Shown one piece after another: positions 33,201 through 44,473 of a stretch of DNA of 64,000 bases; position 1 is the first letter of the stretch, and the number at the start of each line of letters is the position of its first letter. Origin of the DNA: Sphagnum compactum (lineage: Eukaryota > Bryophyta > Sphagnopsida > Sphagnales); assembly GCA_965153455.1 (NCBI GenBank), contig OZ234496.1, forward strand, positions 13,880,304 through 13,944,303. Direction: 5' to 3'. Made by a program: the position numbers and the translations under genes. Below the pieces are notes generated by a model. It did no database searches and was not told the origin of the DNA. It saw only the letters and a program-made list of their open reading frames with translations.

Positions 33201-35427
33201 CTTGTGAGGCCAGACAACTTGCAGACAGCAATGAACTTGTTTGCCCTGGCTTCCTTTGCATGGCTGCCTGCATGTCAAGAGCTATTACTGCAAGGAAATG
33301 TGCTGGAGGTTGTTATGGCTGTGATTTGTATCCATGCTCCAAGTGCTTTTGCCACAAAGCGGGAGAGACTGAGTTCTGCAAAATGGAGTGTAAGTCATGC
33401 AAGGGCAGGTATTGCTGCCAAAACCTGCTGTCAAGAAATCACAGAGGATTGGGAAGGAGATGATGCTGTTCTCTTTGCATCCTTGTGTGCATTTGCTAAA
33501 CTTGCTTCAGGCTCAAAGTGGGTAAATGGTTTGACAGTCAGTCTGAAGCAGGGCAGACTTGATGATGACAGCTTGCACAGCAGGACTCATGGAGAACTAG
33601 TGAGCATCCTATGGCAATTAGCTGAGGGCAGGACTGTTTCCCCAGGTGTGCGTTGGTGGGCTGTCTGTGGGCTGGCATGCTTTGGTGTATATGGATTTCC
33701 TAGCACACTGGGAAGAGATCTGTATCAAGCATTTGACAATTCATCATTGGCAGACATTGTCTTTGTGCTTGCTGATGGCAGTCGCTTGTATGCACATGCT
33801 GTTATATTGGCCATACGATGTCCATCACTATTACCCAATCAGTCTCCTTCCAGCAACAACACAACCACTGAAAGATCTGTCTGTCATGATGTTCATCTGT
33901 CTGATCATGTTTCTTATGAAGCCATAAGGGCCTTGTTAGAATTTGCCTATACAGGGTTGGTACAGATTCATTCTACAGAAATTAATAATGTAAGGGTGCT
34001 TGCCAAGCGTTGTGGGCTGCTACCATTGATAAGCCTTCTTCACAATCGAGCACCAGTATGGGGTCTAGCTCCTGCGTCATGTGACCTAGCATCAGCACTG
34101 GGGAGTGTTGGCCACCATTTTGGGTATGAACATATTTTATTTCAGCAGCTCATGTTTTGTGATGAAACTGAGAGTTAATATCAAACAGTAGTGGTATGGT
34201 TGTTTTGCAGTCTGAGATCTGTCCAACCAAGATTCTCTCTCTTGACTAGGTGTGTATGTGAAGGAGCAGACAGAAGTTTTGCCACAAGCCTTCAACTTTT
34301 CAGCCAGTCCTAACTAGCAACATTCCCCTGTTAAGGGATGTAGTGTGTCTCATGAGTACCTTGACTGTTGCACAATTTAGTGAAGAATGATAGTGCAGCT
34401 TCAAGATCGAAAGCTGGAAATGGCACAGCAAGCCAAGAAGAGCTAATTTTTGGCTCTTAATCTAACAGCAGAGCAGTGGTTTGCAGGAGGACCACAGAAA
34501 ATCCAGTTATGAAAGCTCTTTGTGCTCTTTTGTTTGCCTCTTGTTGTTCTTTAAATGTATATTGATGATTGAAGTAAACTAGTTGACCTGAATGAGGAGC
34601 TCCAAGTTTGAGAACCATGGTGTCATGGTGCAGAGATATTATCCTGCAAGGAAAGACAGATGCTAGAGTTATTGAAGATTCACTCAACCCATGCCAAGGA
34701 AGAAAAGCTTGTGAGCAGATTGGAGACCATGTGCATGTGCATCGTGTTGTGTTGTCTGCCCGTTGCGAATACTTTCATGCACTTTTTCGCTCTGGGATGC
34801 GGGACAGGTTAGGTCACTCTCCTTAGATTCACATTGTTATGTCCATGTCTTTGCCAATGAAGTCATTTCAGGGTTTGGAGTCTCTTGTAGGCTATTCAAG
34901 AATGTAGATTCTGCATTTTTGGAGGTTTTGGAATGTCAAAACAGGCTGGTTGTGTATATGGTTGCAGTATAGGGGGAACAGTCCACACAACTCTATCCCG
35001 AGAATCTAGCAAAGCGCTTATGTACTTTTTATATACGGGGAAGCTCAATCGACTCACAGAGGCTGAAGGTTGGTGTGCATGGGACAACCTAGAATTATCC
35101 AGCCAGGTTGATTATTTGCAAGGCTTAATAGAAATCGCACAACTGGCAGGCCAATGGTTGCTCCCTGGTCTTCAACAGGAGTGTGGTGCACTAGTGAAGC
35201 AACATTTACAGTATTGGAATTCACAACTGGGCCCTCTTGTGTTCTCTTATGCAGCCACATGTGAGCAGTGGGATATAGTGGAGATGTGTGCATGTATTAT
35301 TGCCCCACACTACACCTATCTACGTGACACTGGGGCCTTTGATCAACTCAATGATGGCTTGAAAGATCTCCTTCGAACATCACATGTTCAGTTTGCCCTT
35401 GCTGATGTTCACCTCCAACCTGCCTGA
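30297..35427 (+). CDS. ARM-fold protein with two BTB/POZ domains (At1g04390-like)
   Basis: Probable scaffold or CUL3 ubiquitin-ligase adaptor. My exon model is 30297-30448, 30884-30908, 31190-31706, 31916-32037, 32270-32724, 32936-34123, 34634-34807 and 34968-35427. All introns are GT-AG, all phases join, and the total is 3093 bp, exactly 1030 codons plus TGA. Residues about 60-680 are Leu/Ala-rich helical ARM-type repeats. The first BTB starts near residue 690 (LADIVFVLADGSRLYAHAV, VSYEAIRALLEFAYTG). The second starts near 820 (DIILQG, VHVHRVVLSARCEYFHALFRSGM, SSKALMYFLYTGKL) and is followed by a BACK-like tail (LIEIAQLAGQWLLPGLQQEC). The ARM plus double-BTB order and length fit Arabidopsis At1g04390, known to me as uncharacterised. 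The 25-bp second exon is the least certain; without it the frame does not join. Confidence 0.83.
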
Positions 35428-38400
35428 TTTATTCATGCTAATGCTAAAGATGGAGTTTCATTGCTCCACTGTTCTGTTTATGCAGAGATGCACCATATCT
35501 TTAGCTGATATGTGGCCTCTCATCTGGTGAAACCAGGATGGTCATGAGTTTGTATCCATCTGCAGGTTTGGATCAATGTTGTTACTTCCTAAATTTGCGA
35601 TGAACTTGTTTCCTGTTGATTGGTTAAATAGAGTTATGTGAAGTCTGTTTGGTGTTGTATAAACTGTATTGAAAAATGTCAACTATAAATACACAGTAAA
35701 TTCTTTAGCTGCCTGGACATGTGTGAGCATCCATGTGGAGACAGGAGCCAGGATGTACATGCAGAGCACATGTCATACTTGCACTATTCCTGCCAATTAT
35801 CTTCTATTTGCAAAATGAACCAGGTTTAGAAACCTTACTGGGAAAAAACTTTACCCCTACTGTTATTGTGGAATGCTCTTGCATGAGACTAAATTAGTTT
35901 TATGATTTTGCAGTGAGACTGAAAGGATCTCTGAATCCCAAGTGGCATCTATATGACGTACTACAGTCAAGATGACTGGGTGTGGAGCAAATATACTTTG
36001 TTCTGGAGATCAAACTTACATGCTCCTACCAGGTCAGAATTGGGAATTTGTCAACAGAGTTTGGAGTCTTTGGCAGTCAATCACACTCAACTGTTGGTTC
36101 AGAAGTACCATAGGAATTGCCCAGGAATCAAATCAATGTGGCACATGTTTGGTACCCAATTTTAGTGACAGCAGTTACAGTGAGGAGGAACGATGTCGAC
36201 AAATTTCTGAAGATATCATCCTCGCACTCAAATATGCTCCTCTGTGTCTTGGTGTGTACCAGGTGGAGTATGTACTGGTGACCCACAATCTCAGGGTGAA
36301 GAAAGTTCATAATAATCAAGGCTTGTGTTGTGTAATTATCAAAAGCATTTAGAATTTCTTTACATAGGATTGTAGGTTTCAGACTGCATAGGCTGATGTT
36401 TAGGTACCTGCTGGCAATTGTCTTGGCAGTCTCAGGAACTTATTGCATTTGTGATGTAGTGCAATATGTGTTTGCAGGTAACTCGTCTATTTGAAGTGTG
36501 TTATGAACAAGTGGCTTTCAGTTTGATTGCTGGAGCCATATATCTACTGTTTAGGGATGGCTCCAACAGGACTGCTGGAGCCATCTATCCATCCTCAAAA
36601 TAAGCATATCATTCTAAGTGTTCAATTTTTCATTTTTTTAGAGATTTGATTATTGTTAGGTGGAGGTAAGTATGACATCTGATGATTTATTTTATTCGAA
36701 TTTATAATATTGATGTTTGTAGCAATACTTGCCCCCTCCTTGTTCAGGTATGATTACAATTGTCCCCAGTTCTGCAGAGTCATGGGCCTTTTTGTCTTTT
36801 TATGGTATTATAATTTTGGGGAATTTGTCTTGGCGAATGTGGATTCTACAAGAGTTATGGATATTGCAATTGTGGCTTTGTGTAGGTGGTTGTGCATGGA
36901 CGTCCAATGTGATGGTGAGCATTTTGTTTGGGCAAAATCAAGCTAGTCATGACAAAGAATGGTTGTTAGATTCACACTTTACAAGCTTAGTATTGTGTGG
37001 TTTGGTAGTGTTTATTGTTTAACATTGTGTGTTGATTAGGTTGAAGTATCTTGTTTTGGGGTTTGGCCATAAATAATACTTGAACATTTTTGACTTTGAC
37101 ATTATGCTTAGTATTTTTGTAGACTTGTGATGATAGGGTTATTGCACCCTACCATATTCCAGAGATTGCTCTAGTTTCTATGCAGCTTTAGATTGTGATT
37201 GTGGTGTATGTCTTTGAGGAGGCAGCTTGTGATGTCTGCAGAAAATACTGGCCACTGGTACATCTAGGGTGTTCTTTTTAGTTGAGATCTTAAACAAGAT
37301 CTCTTGGAAGAGCATGCTAGCAAGGCCCCATTATGCTTGATGAAGTGCTTGTGAGAAATTTTGGAGAGCCCAGTAGGGCAAAACCCAAATCTCTAAATGG
37401 GCAGCAGAACTGGCTTGATGGCTTGTGCCCAGCATGCCCTGCCTGTGTTATGTAATCGTTCTCGTGTCAATTTTGCAGATTGGTCTTGTACATAACAGGT
37501 CTTGGCACCTGCCCAAGTTATGTCTCGTAGACACAACATGACCCACTCCATCCTGCCATGCGAGGGGGCTACAAAGAGGCAGAAAAGACCACATGAGAAC
37601 CCCAGAACCCTCCAGGTAAACACCAGTGTTGGGTGGTTCTCAGGGGTGGCCTGAAAACTGGAAAGGTTTGCGGGCTGGTTCTGAGGCTGAAACCCACCAG
37701 TTTTCAGATTGAGTGAGAACCAAAGTGAAAACCTGACTGGCATTTCTCATCCCAATGGGACCCCAACCCCGGAAAAAAATCCAAAAATGCATTACTTGGC
37801 CGAAAAAGTTTGGTAAGGGTAGACAAAAGTGGAACAAGGAATGTATGGATGCTAGAATCGACCCCATAAAGTTAAATACACTAGTAAATATAATGTTAGT
37901 TTTTTATGTAAATTAAACTTCTCTTTCAATTTGTTTTCTAATTTTTGTAATTTGAAATTTTCTCTTTTGCAATTATTACCATCTTATTTGTTTCTTATAG
38001 GTTTGCAAGTAAAGTCATTTTATTTGAAAAGGTTTTGCTATTCCATGAAACCATTGTAATGTGTTATAGCAAAAGATTGTTCTCCAAGTTTCCAGCCATG
38101 TCCCACCTCCTTTGACTTAGCATGTTTATGAGACTATTGTTGATTGTTTTAAGACCCGTTGTGACTGCTTGTGTTTTGAATCAATTAGGTGGTCATTGGT
38201 TGTTGTATGATGCTTTGAATTGTTCTATAACCTTGAGTTTAAGGATGAGGGAAGAAGCAAGAATACAACCAACCTTTGACCCTTTAATGGATGATGATGG
38301 AAGAATTACTCTTGAGTTGTCTTTGCTAGCCTCTAATATTAAAAAAAGAGGTTGATGGGATTTTTGACTCTTTTTTAACATTCTTAAGAAGCTATGAAAA

Positions 38401-39917
38401 AATAAAATCATAACATTATCTCCTTGATCTAGAGTTTGTCAAAGATGCAGATGAACCTACTATTGGTTCATCTACAACAAAGGCATAAAAGAGGTCATTG
38501 TTACCAAAGACACTTGAAAACACTCTCTCACAACTCCCTATAACCACTAAGTCTCCAATTCATATGCACAACAAAACTTATTACCAAGCTCAAGAAAACA
38601 AACCCCACTGCATTGTCGTCTACTTGCGTTGCAACTTCAACAATTAGCACCCACCTTCGTCAGACGTGTTTTGCGTGATAATGCTCAACCATGTTACACA
38701 CTGAAAAAGAAAAACACCAACACTAATACTTGCAATACCGCCAACACACCATTAGCTTCCTATGATATTCCAAACAAATGTCATCCTACATTGCACATTA
38801 AAAAAACAACATTAGCAATAGCTACTCTACCAATGAACGCATGATTGGTTTTATGCTCCACTCTCTCAACAACAAAACCATAGCTCTTCAAGCACAAATG
38901 CACCTCTATTGATATACCACACTCCAACCAACAACAAAACCCGCCTTTTTTTAACACCTTTTGTGCAAAATCACACACAAAACCTGCCTTCCTCAGACAC
39001 CCTCCACGTGAAACCACAGACAACCAACTAGCTGCTACCTAGCTCAAATGGTTTGCAAATGACCTAGACCTAACCCTAATTTCATTGTTATCTCCCTAAA
39101 CCCTACATAAACCAATTTCTATCCACCCATCTCCATAAACCACTTTCTATTTGTCCCTTGTGTGAACACATGAACACAAAACCTACTGTAAATCTCCCTA
39201 GTGTAAACACCTAAAACCATGAAACTGGTTCCTATGCTTCAAACCAATGTGAGGGACCTCGTTCCCTGTGGGGGCAAGGTCCAACAAAAACAACTGAGTA
39301 CTGGAACCCAATGAAAAAGTGTTTCCTATCCACCTATCATCCATCCCTCATGGTCCACTGGTTGCTGTTGGGTGGATTGTTGTATTATTGGATTATGTGA
39401 CCAGCACCTACCAGTGCATCCACCATTCATTGGAAACCCATTTCATTCAGCTGACCAAAAATGACTCATAATCCATTATCAAAGGATTTCGGATCAAGGG
39501 TTCAGCATTTGAATTGAATTAGAGCTGGAGCCAAGGTGTCCATCTGTTCCAAAACTTGAAGTACATAACTGGTTTTGTAAGAACACTAAAAAACATGATG
39601 TAAATGTTGTAGTTAGGAAGTCAGCTTTTAGGGGGAATGGGGATCAAGGAAGCAAAACTGAAGTTCTAGTAAGAGGAATAATGTACACAATTTAGCAGCC
39701 ATGCATTCAATGAAGCACAAAGTTTACTCATGCAATTTGAAAGAGGATGATGAAGGCTAGCTACTAAGGAAAGGTATCATCTCTTAAGACCATCTTCACC
39801 CACACCACACCAAAAGTTTACCAGTGTTCTATCACATTCAAAATAATGTGCGAGTTAATTTCCCATATCTACTTATTCACATTAAGTATTAGATAGTATA
39901 GAGTGCGAGATGATGAA
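35428..39917. other. 3' flank of the ARM/BTB gene, then intergenic DNA
   Basis: The first kilobase is of mixed composition and may hold 3' UTR. Short frames at 35972-36352, 36710-37022, 37393-37867 (minus) and 38122-38355 have no family motif. CTGGAGCCAT(A/C)TATC occurs twice (about 36528 and 36585). From 38500 on the DNA is AT- or C-rich, with no gene seen. Confidence 0.5.
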
Positions 39918-39920
39918 TTA

Positions 39921-40235
39921 GGCCCAGTTTACATTAGGAGTCAGGCCAAAAAAACTTGGGGGGCCAACTTTGAGCATTTTTGGGTTGCAAATTGGCCTCC
40001 CGAATTTGATGGTATCCTTTTTTGAGCCTTTGGGGCCAATAATACAAGGCCATAAAGTTCAGCATTTTATTAGTAATTAACTTGGGGCAGATTGAAAAGG
40101 TTTTTTTTTTTTTTTTTCTCTCTTTCAGCCTTGACTCCTAGTGTAAAGCCCTTGAGCCAATTTCAACTTTTTGCACCAATAGGAATGCTGGATTTGGGTT
40201 GAACATTGGCCCTGACTCCTAGTGTAAAGCGGGCC
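39921..40235. mobile_element. Tourist-like (PIF/Harbinger) MITE with TTA target duplication
   Basis: The left terminus GGCCCAGTTTACATTAGGAG and the right terminus, in complement GGCCCGCTTTACACTAGGAG, are inverted repeats of about 28 bp. Both are flanked by TTA (39918-39920 and 40236-40238), the 3-bp target duplication of the PIF/Harbinger group, whose termini also begin GGSCC. Length is 315 bp with no open frame. A second internal copy of the terminus (GACTCCTAGTGTAAAG at about 40134) and a poly-T run (40101-40117) lie inside. Confidence 0.85.
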
Positions 40236-40238
40236 TTA

Positions 40239-42480
40239 AATGGCATCACATGGATCAATCATTATGACCAGCCAATCATTTTTCTGTATTAGCCCTTTTG
40301 GAGAGTTTTGCACGATGTGCATATTTATATGTCTAAATTTGAGTTTCACAAGATTTCATAGTTGTACTCCATGCAAATTTTTTTTATGTATAAGCTTTTG
40401 TAATATTTATATACAATCAAATGGGTTATACGAATCAAACAATATGTAAAATTTGTTACATACTCATGAAGTTTTATATCCCTTTTATCAAGCTAATGAA
40501 TCGTGAGTCTAATTCGTATTAACATAATGATCACAAGTCATTCGACAAATTACTAAACACAAGGTTGCCCAACACAAGCCCAAATGCCCTTTAAATATTA
40601 GATAATAAGAAGTTATATTTCAAAAATATCTTTTCATCTTATCTTATGATTCATGAAGTGTGAATCATTCGATCTTAAATTGTTAATCTTAATCCAATTA
40701 CTCATCCATGATAACTCAACCTAATCTAAAAAGTCATCACAAGAATTATATATGTCTAACTTTTAAAACTTGAATCATCCCTTAAATTAATTATGCCAAA
40801 CTTCTAAAAGATGGATCATTCCCTAATCCAATTATGTTATACTTCTAAAATGCACCCAAGTTTACATTGTTAAAATTTATCACTCAAAGTCCACACCCAA
40901 GTTACTTATTTAATCTGTCTTTACATGGTACACTGCCAATGGAGATGTTCTTACTACATGAGCTTCATCAAACCCTAAAATTTTCTTGATGTGAATCTAA
41001 CACATGTGACTATGAATTGAGTCAATTTCATTGAGATTGATAAGAAGTTGCACGTTGCATGTTACTCCCTTGAGGCTTTGGATGTGGCAATGTAACTTAC
41101 AACAACTTTATTTCAATGTTTTACACAACATGTTTAAGATGAAATATAATATTTACATTTTGATTTGGCTTAGTAAATGTTATTTGAATAAGATCTCATG
41201 CTTGTCAAATGTGTTATGAAATAAAATGACTAATCTCGATTGGTTAGGTCCATTCATAATTTGGGTACCAAAAAAGAATGCTAATGAATTTTTTTTGCAA
41301 AAGACTAATTTGAAATCTTATAACATTAATTATATTATAATTATAATGAATTGTTGGATGCCTACATTTATATTGATGTCATATTAAATAAAATTTAAAA
41401 ATTAAGAATATATCGGGCACAATATACATTTCTTTTATAAAAATAAAAAAACCAACTATATTCAGGTTGTCTTAACTTCATTTCATTATAAAAGGATTGA
41501 AAGGGAATGTATTAAGTAATGCAATAAACTTCAATTATTATTAATAGTTTTTAAAATTTACATTATGTTCAACAATGTTCATTGGATGTATTTGATTATA
41601 TTGCACAGCATATTATAATTTTGAAAGTTACAAAATTCAATCTGAAAGGGCTATTGGGAAAATGATTTTGAAAAAATGATTTATTCATTAGGCTTAATAT
41701 TTGTAGTCCTAGGTGTAAGTCACATGTGTAAAAAATAATCATGCAAAAAATAAAATAAAATGTCAAGTTATGTATAGAATCTTATTTATACATTTTGTGC
41801 AGTTATGAGTTTTAAGTAGAATATTGATAATAATAAAAAAATTAGACTTGAAAAATCACCACCACCAACCATACAAATGATCTTATTTTACAAATTTCAA
41901 ATTATCTCATTTAAATTCATTAATGTGTAGATTCTATACTTGAAAGATAACAAAAAAATAGATAAAAAAATTGAAGTTGTGTTCAAAAAATGATATCGAC
42001 TACAAAAATAAGCTCAATTGACTACATGGGTTTGCTCAAATGATTGAATTTAGAATAGTCTTTCTTGTCTTTTATATTGCTTCAATTTTGATGTTTGGAT
42101 GAGTGAGGATTGGGAAAAACATTTGTATATACACCATGTTGGAGAGGATATAAATATTGCTAGAAAACACAAACAAGGAATATGGGTGCTCTTAGTACTT
42201 GTAACTGCATTGGATAGTACTCCTTGTCTGTGGCAAAATGTAGCTCAGCATTGGTAACTGCATTTTGCATATATGGAAGAAATTTGGCTCCAACAGCATC
42301 TGTTGTGATGATGTTGCAGCCCACCCATGAAAATTATTGCATGGAGGCTGCCATTTCTTCCCTACCCCATTTAATAAGTGACCATTTCTTGATAGGCGTG
42401 CATGATGTTGTCCAGAATGAATAGGTATAGGAGTCAATCTGAGATGTGTTTCAGATTTCCTTTTATTTAGACAGTTTTGA
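40239..42480. other. AT-rich intergenic DNA, nothing recognised
   Basis: Interrupted short frames and A/T tracts. Confidence 0.55.
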
Positions 42481-42878
42481 CCCATTGTTGCTGTGATTCA
42501 GTTCCTGTGTAATTCCTGCCTTTAAATGCTCTACTACGTTACAGGAGACGTCCTTTCGCCATTTTCAGACTGTTGCAACACAGGGCAAATGTGCACACTG
42601 CATATCACACCACCCATTGTTGCTGTGATTCAGTTCATGTAATTCCTGCCTTTAAATGCTCTGCTACGTCCTTTCACTATTTGCTGTTCACATCTTCAGA
42701 CTGTTGCAACACAGGGCAAATGTGCACACTGCATCATATCACACCACCCATTGTTGCTGTGATTCAGTTCCTGTAATTCCTGCCTTTAAATGCTCTACTA
42801 CGTCCTTTCACTATTTGCTGTTCACATTTTCAGACTGTTGCAAGACAGGGCAAATGTGCACACTGCATTGCACACCCA
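42481..42878. repeat. Three-copy 132-134 bp tandem array
   Basis: CCCATTGTTGCTGTGATTCA recurs at 42481, 42613 and 42747. Each unit continues with GTAATTCCTGCCTTTAAATG, CTACGT, TTTCAGACTGTTGCAA and CAGGGCAAATGTGCACACTG. Overlapping plus-strand frames share translated repeats simply because the period of the second pair is near a multiple of three. No evidence of translation. Confidence 0.95.
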
Positions 42879-42897
42879 AGTTTTAGATCTGAGCATT

Positions 42898-43110
42898 CTC
42901 TCCCTCTCTCTCTCTCAATATTCAACACACAATCACATTCAGATTTGAATTTTGAGTTTTTCACTCTATCTAAGGCAGGGCAATGACAATAGGCACTGAG
43001 AACTGGGGAGCTGCCACCAAAGCTCTGGCCTTCACCCATTTTGCATGTAAGTAACGAGGTACACAAAGGTTCAGAGAGCTCTCTCTCTCTCTCTCACACA
43101 CACACACAGA
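42898..43110. repeat. (CT)n and (CA)n microsatellites
   Basis: CTCCCTCTCTCTCTCTC at about 42898-42916 and a CTCTCTCTCTCTCTCACACACACACA-type run at about 43080-43109 (shown here only as motif types). They are simple sequence and frame no gene. Confidence 0.85.
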
Positions 43111-43156
43111 GCACAGCTACTTTGGTCACAAACTCTCCTCGGTTTCTCTCATGTGT

Positions 43157-44335
43157 ACACTTAGCCAGAGTGAACCAACAGCCACCAGTGCACCATCCAT
43201 TGCAAGCCTGCCTGTTAGGACTCACTTGTTGACTAACCCAAACTAGATCAAAGAAACTTGAGGCTTCTAGTGGTTTGCATTTTTTGGGAATCACAGATGC
43301 CTCAGTTATGGACTTTCGAAAAATTTCCAGTTCATCAAAGAACCTCTCGATTTCAGCTTTTTCAAAGGACCAATGGTTTTCATGAAAATACGGGCAAAGA
43401 ACTGAAAATTGTATAGAAGGTTAATATTTGACCAGGTCTTAAATTTTTGAGAACCACAGTATTATATTATATCTTAAAGAACTGTCAATTGCGAATTGTT
43501 GGTTATTTAGGTGTCATTTTATAATACCTGCCCAACACTGGTTTAATACTTATACTATAATTCATATTGGGTTTTGGTTATTAAGTGTCATTTTTAATAC
43601 CTGCCCAACACTGGTTTAATACTTATACTATAACTCATATTGGGTTTTGTGACTTGTGTTTAGCAATTTTTCAGATATTTGCAACTTAGGTTTAACAACT
43701 AATCAAGTCGTTAGACCCAAGTTTAGTTTAACAATTGGGTTAGTTGCTAAATTCAAGTCATAAAGAACGATTCAAGTCACAAAACCCAAGATGTGTTATA
43801 GTTTTAATTAGTACGTAAGTATCGACTAATGGGTTGTTGCATGACAAGAGAATAAGGATTTTTTTTACAGCAATAGTCCTCGGTTCATGAAAAAACCTTC
43901 AACATTCATGTTTCAATCATTTCATGTTGTTTCATCCATTTCAATATATAAAAGCCATGTCATGCAAACCATTATTGGACTGTAAATGTAGTGCATGGCA
44001 CACTATTAGGAATTTGAGTGTTGGGTATATTGTGTCCTAATGTGTTGCTTCATGTACTAGTAGACTACTACTTAATGCTCCCCTATCTTGGGTTTCAACA
44101 ATCTTGAGAATTGAGCTCTCACCTGTTTTGAGTGTATAAAACCTGCAACAAATTCAACCAACTTCCCTCCTTGTTAAACCCTGGGACTTCACCAGAGGAC
44201 CATGACTTGGGTCAGAGAGAGTGTGTTGGAAGTATATACCCTACACCTGAAGTGGGGCCAGAGTGAACCACAGCACCCACCAGAGCACACCATCCGCTGG
44301 ATGCCTGTTCTGACTCAGTTATGGATGAACCTCAA
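43157..44335. repeat. Dispersed repeat pair at about 43157-43217 and 44255-44318
   Basis: Both copies read CCAGAGTGAACCA, then a CAGCCACCA(G) or CAGCACCCACCAGAG block, CACACCATCC or GCACCATCC, and GCCTG then TTCTGACTC or TTAGGACTC. Direct orientation, about 1.1 kb apart. Related TGGAACCCAACAGAAAA motifs occur at 44809, 54571 and, weakly, 39303, so a larger old repeat family is likely. The array at 43501-43825 lies between the two copies. Confidence 0.6.
43501..43825. repeat. 73-bp tandem duplication joined to an inverted repeat
   Basis: CCTGCCCAACACTGGTTTAA starts at 43527 and again at 43600 (73-bp period). The end of the second copy, ACTATAACTCATATTGGG plus TTTTGTGACTTG (about 43627-43656), is the reverse complement, at about 28 of 30 positions, of CAAGTCACAAAACCCAAGAT plus GTGTTATAGT at about 43773-43802. 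This makes a stem with a loop of about 115 bp. It probably marks a small palindromic MITE that was partly duplicated. Confidence 0.75.
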
Positions 44336-44382
44336 CTGAGTTAATATAAGGTTTCACCTCAGTATTATTTATTTATGGGCCC

Positions 44383-44473
44383 TTTTTACTACCTACCTAC
44401 CTAATATCAACCTCTTACTAACAACTAGGTAATAAAAAACCTATTGTTAGTAGGTAGGTAGGTAGTAAAAAAA
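44383..44473. repeat. Short palindromic element, CTACCTACCTAC / GTAGGTAGGTAG ends (copy 1)
   Basis: TTTTTACTACCTACCTAC at the left and GTAGGTAGGTAGTAAAAAA at the right form an inverted repeat of about 20 bp around a core of about 50 bp with its own AACAACTAG..CTATTGTT symmetry. A second, shorter copy is at 54476-54535. Confidence 0.7.

Noticed and set aside
42573-42886. Overlapping plus-strand frames with repeated HRANVHTA-type peptides
   Set aside because: They are translations of the tandem array, not conserved outside it.
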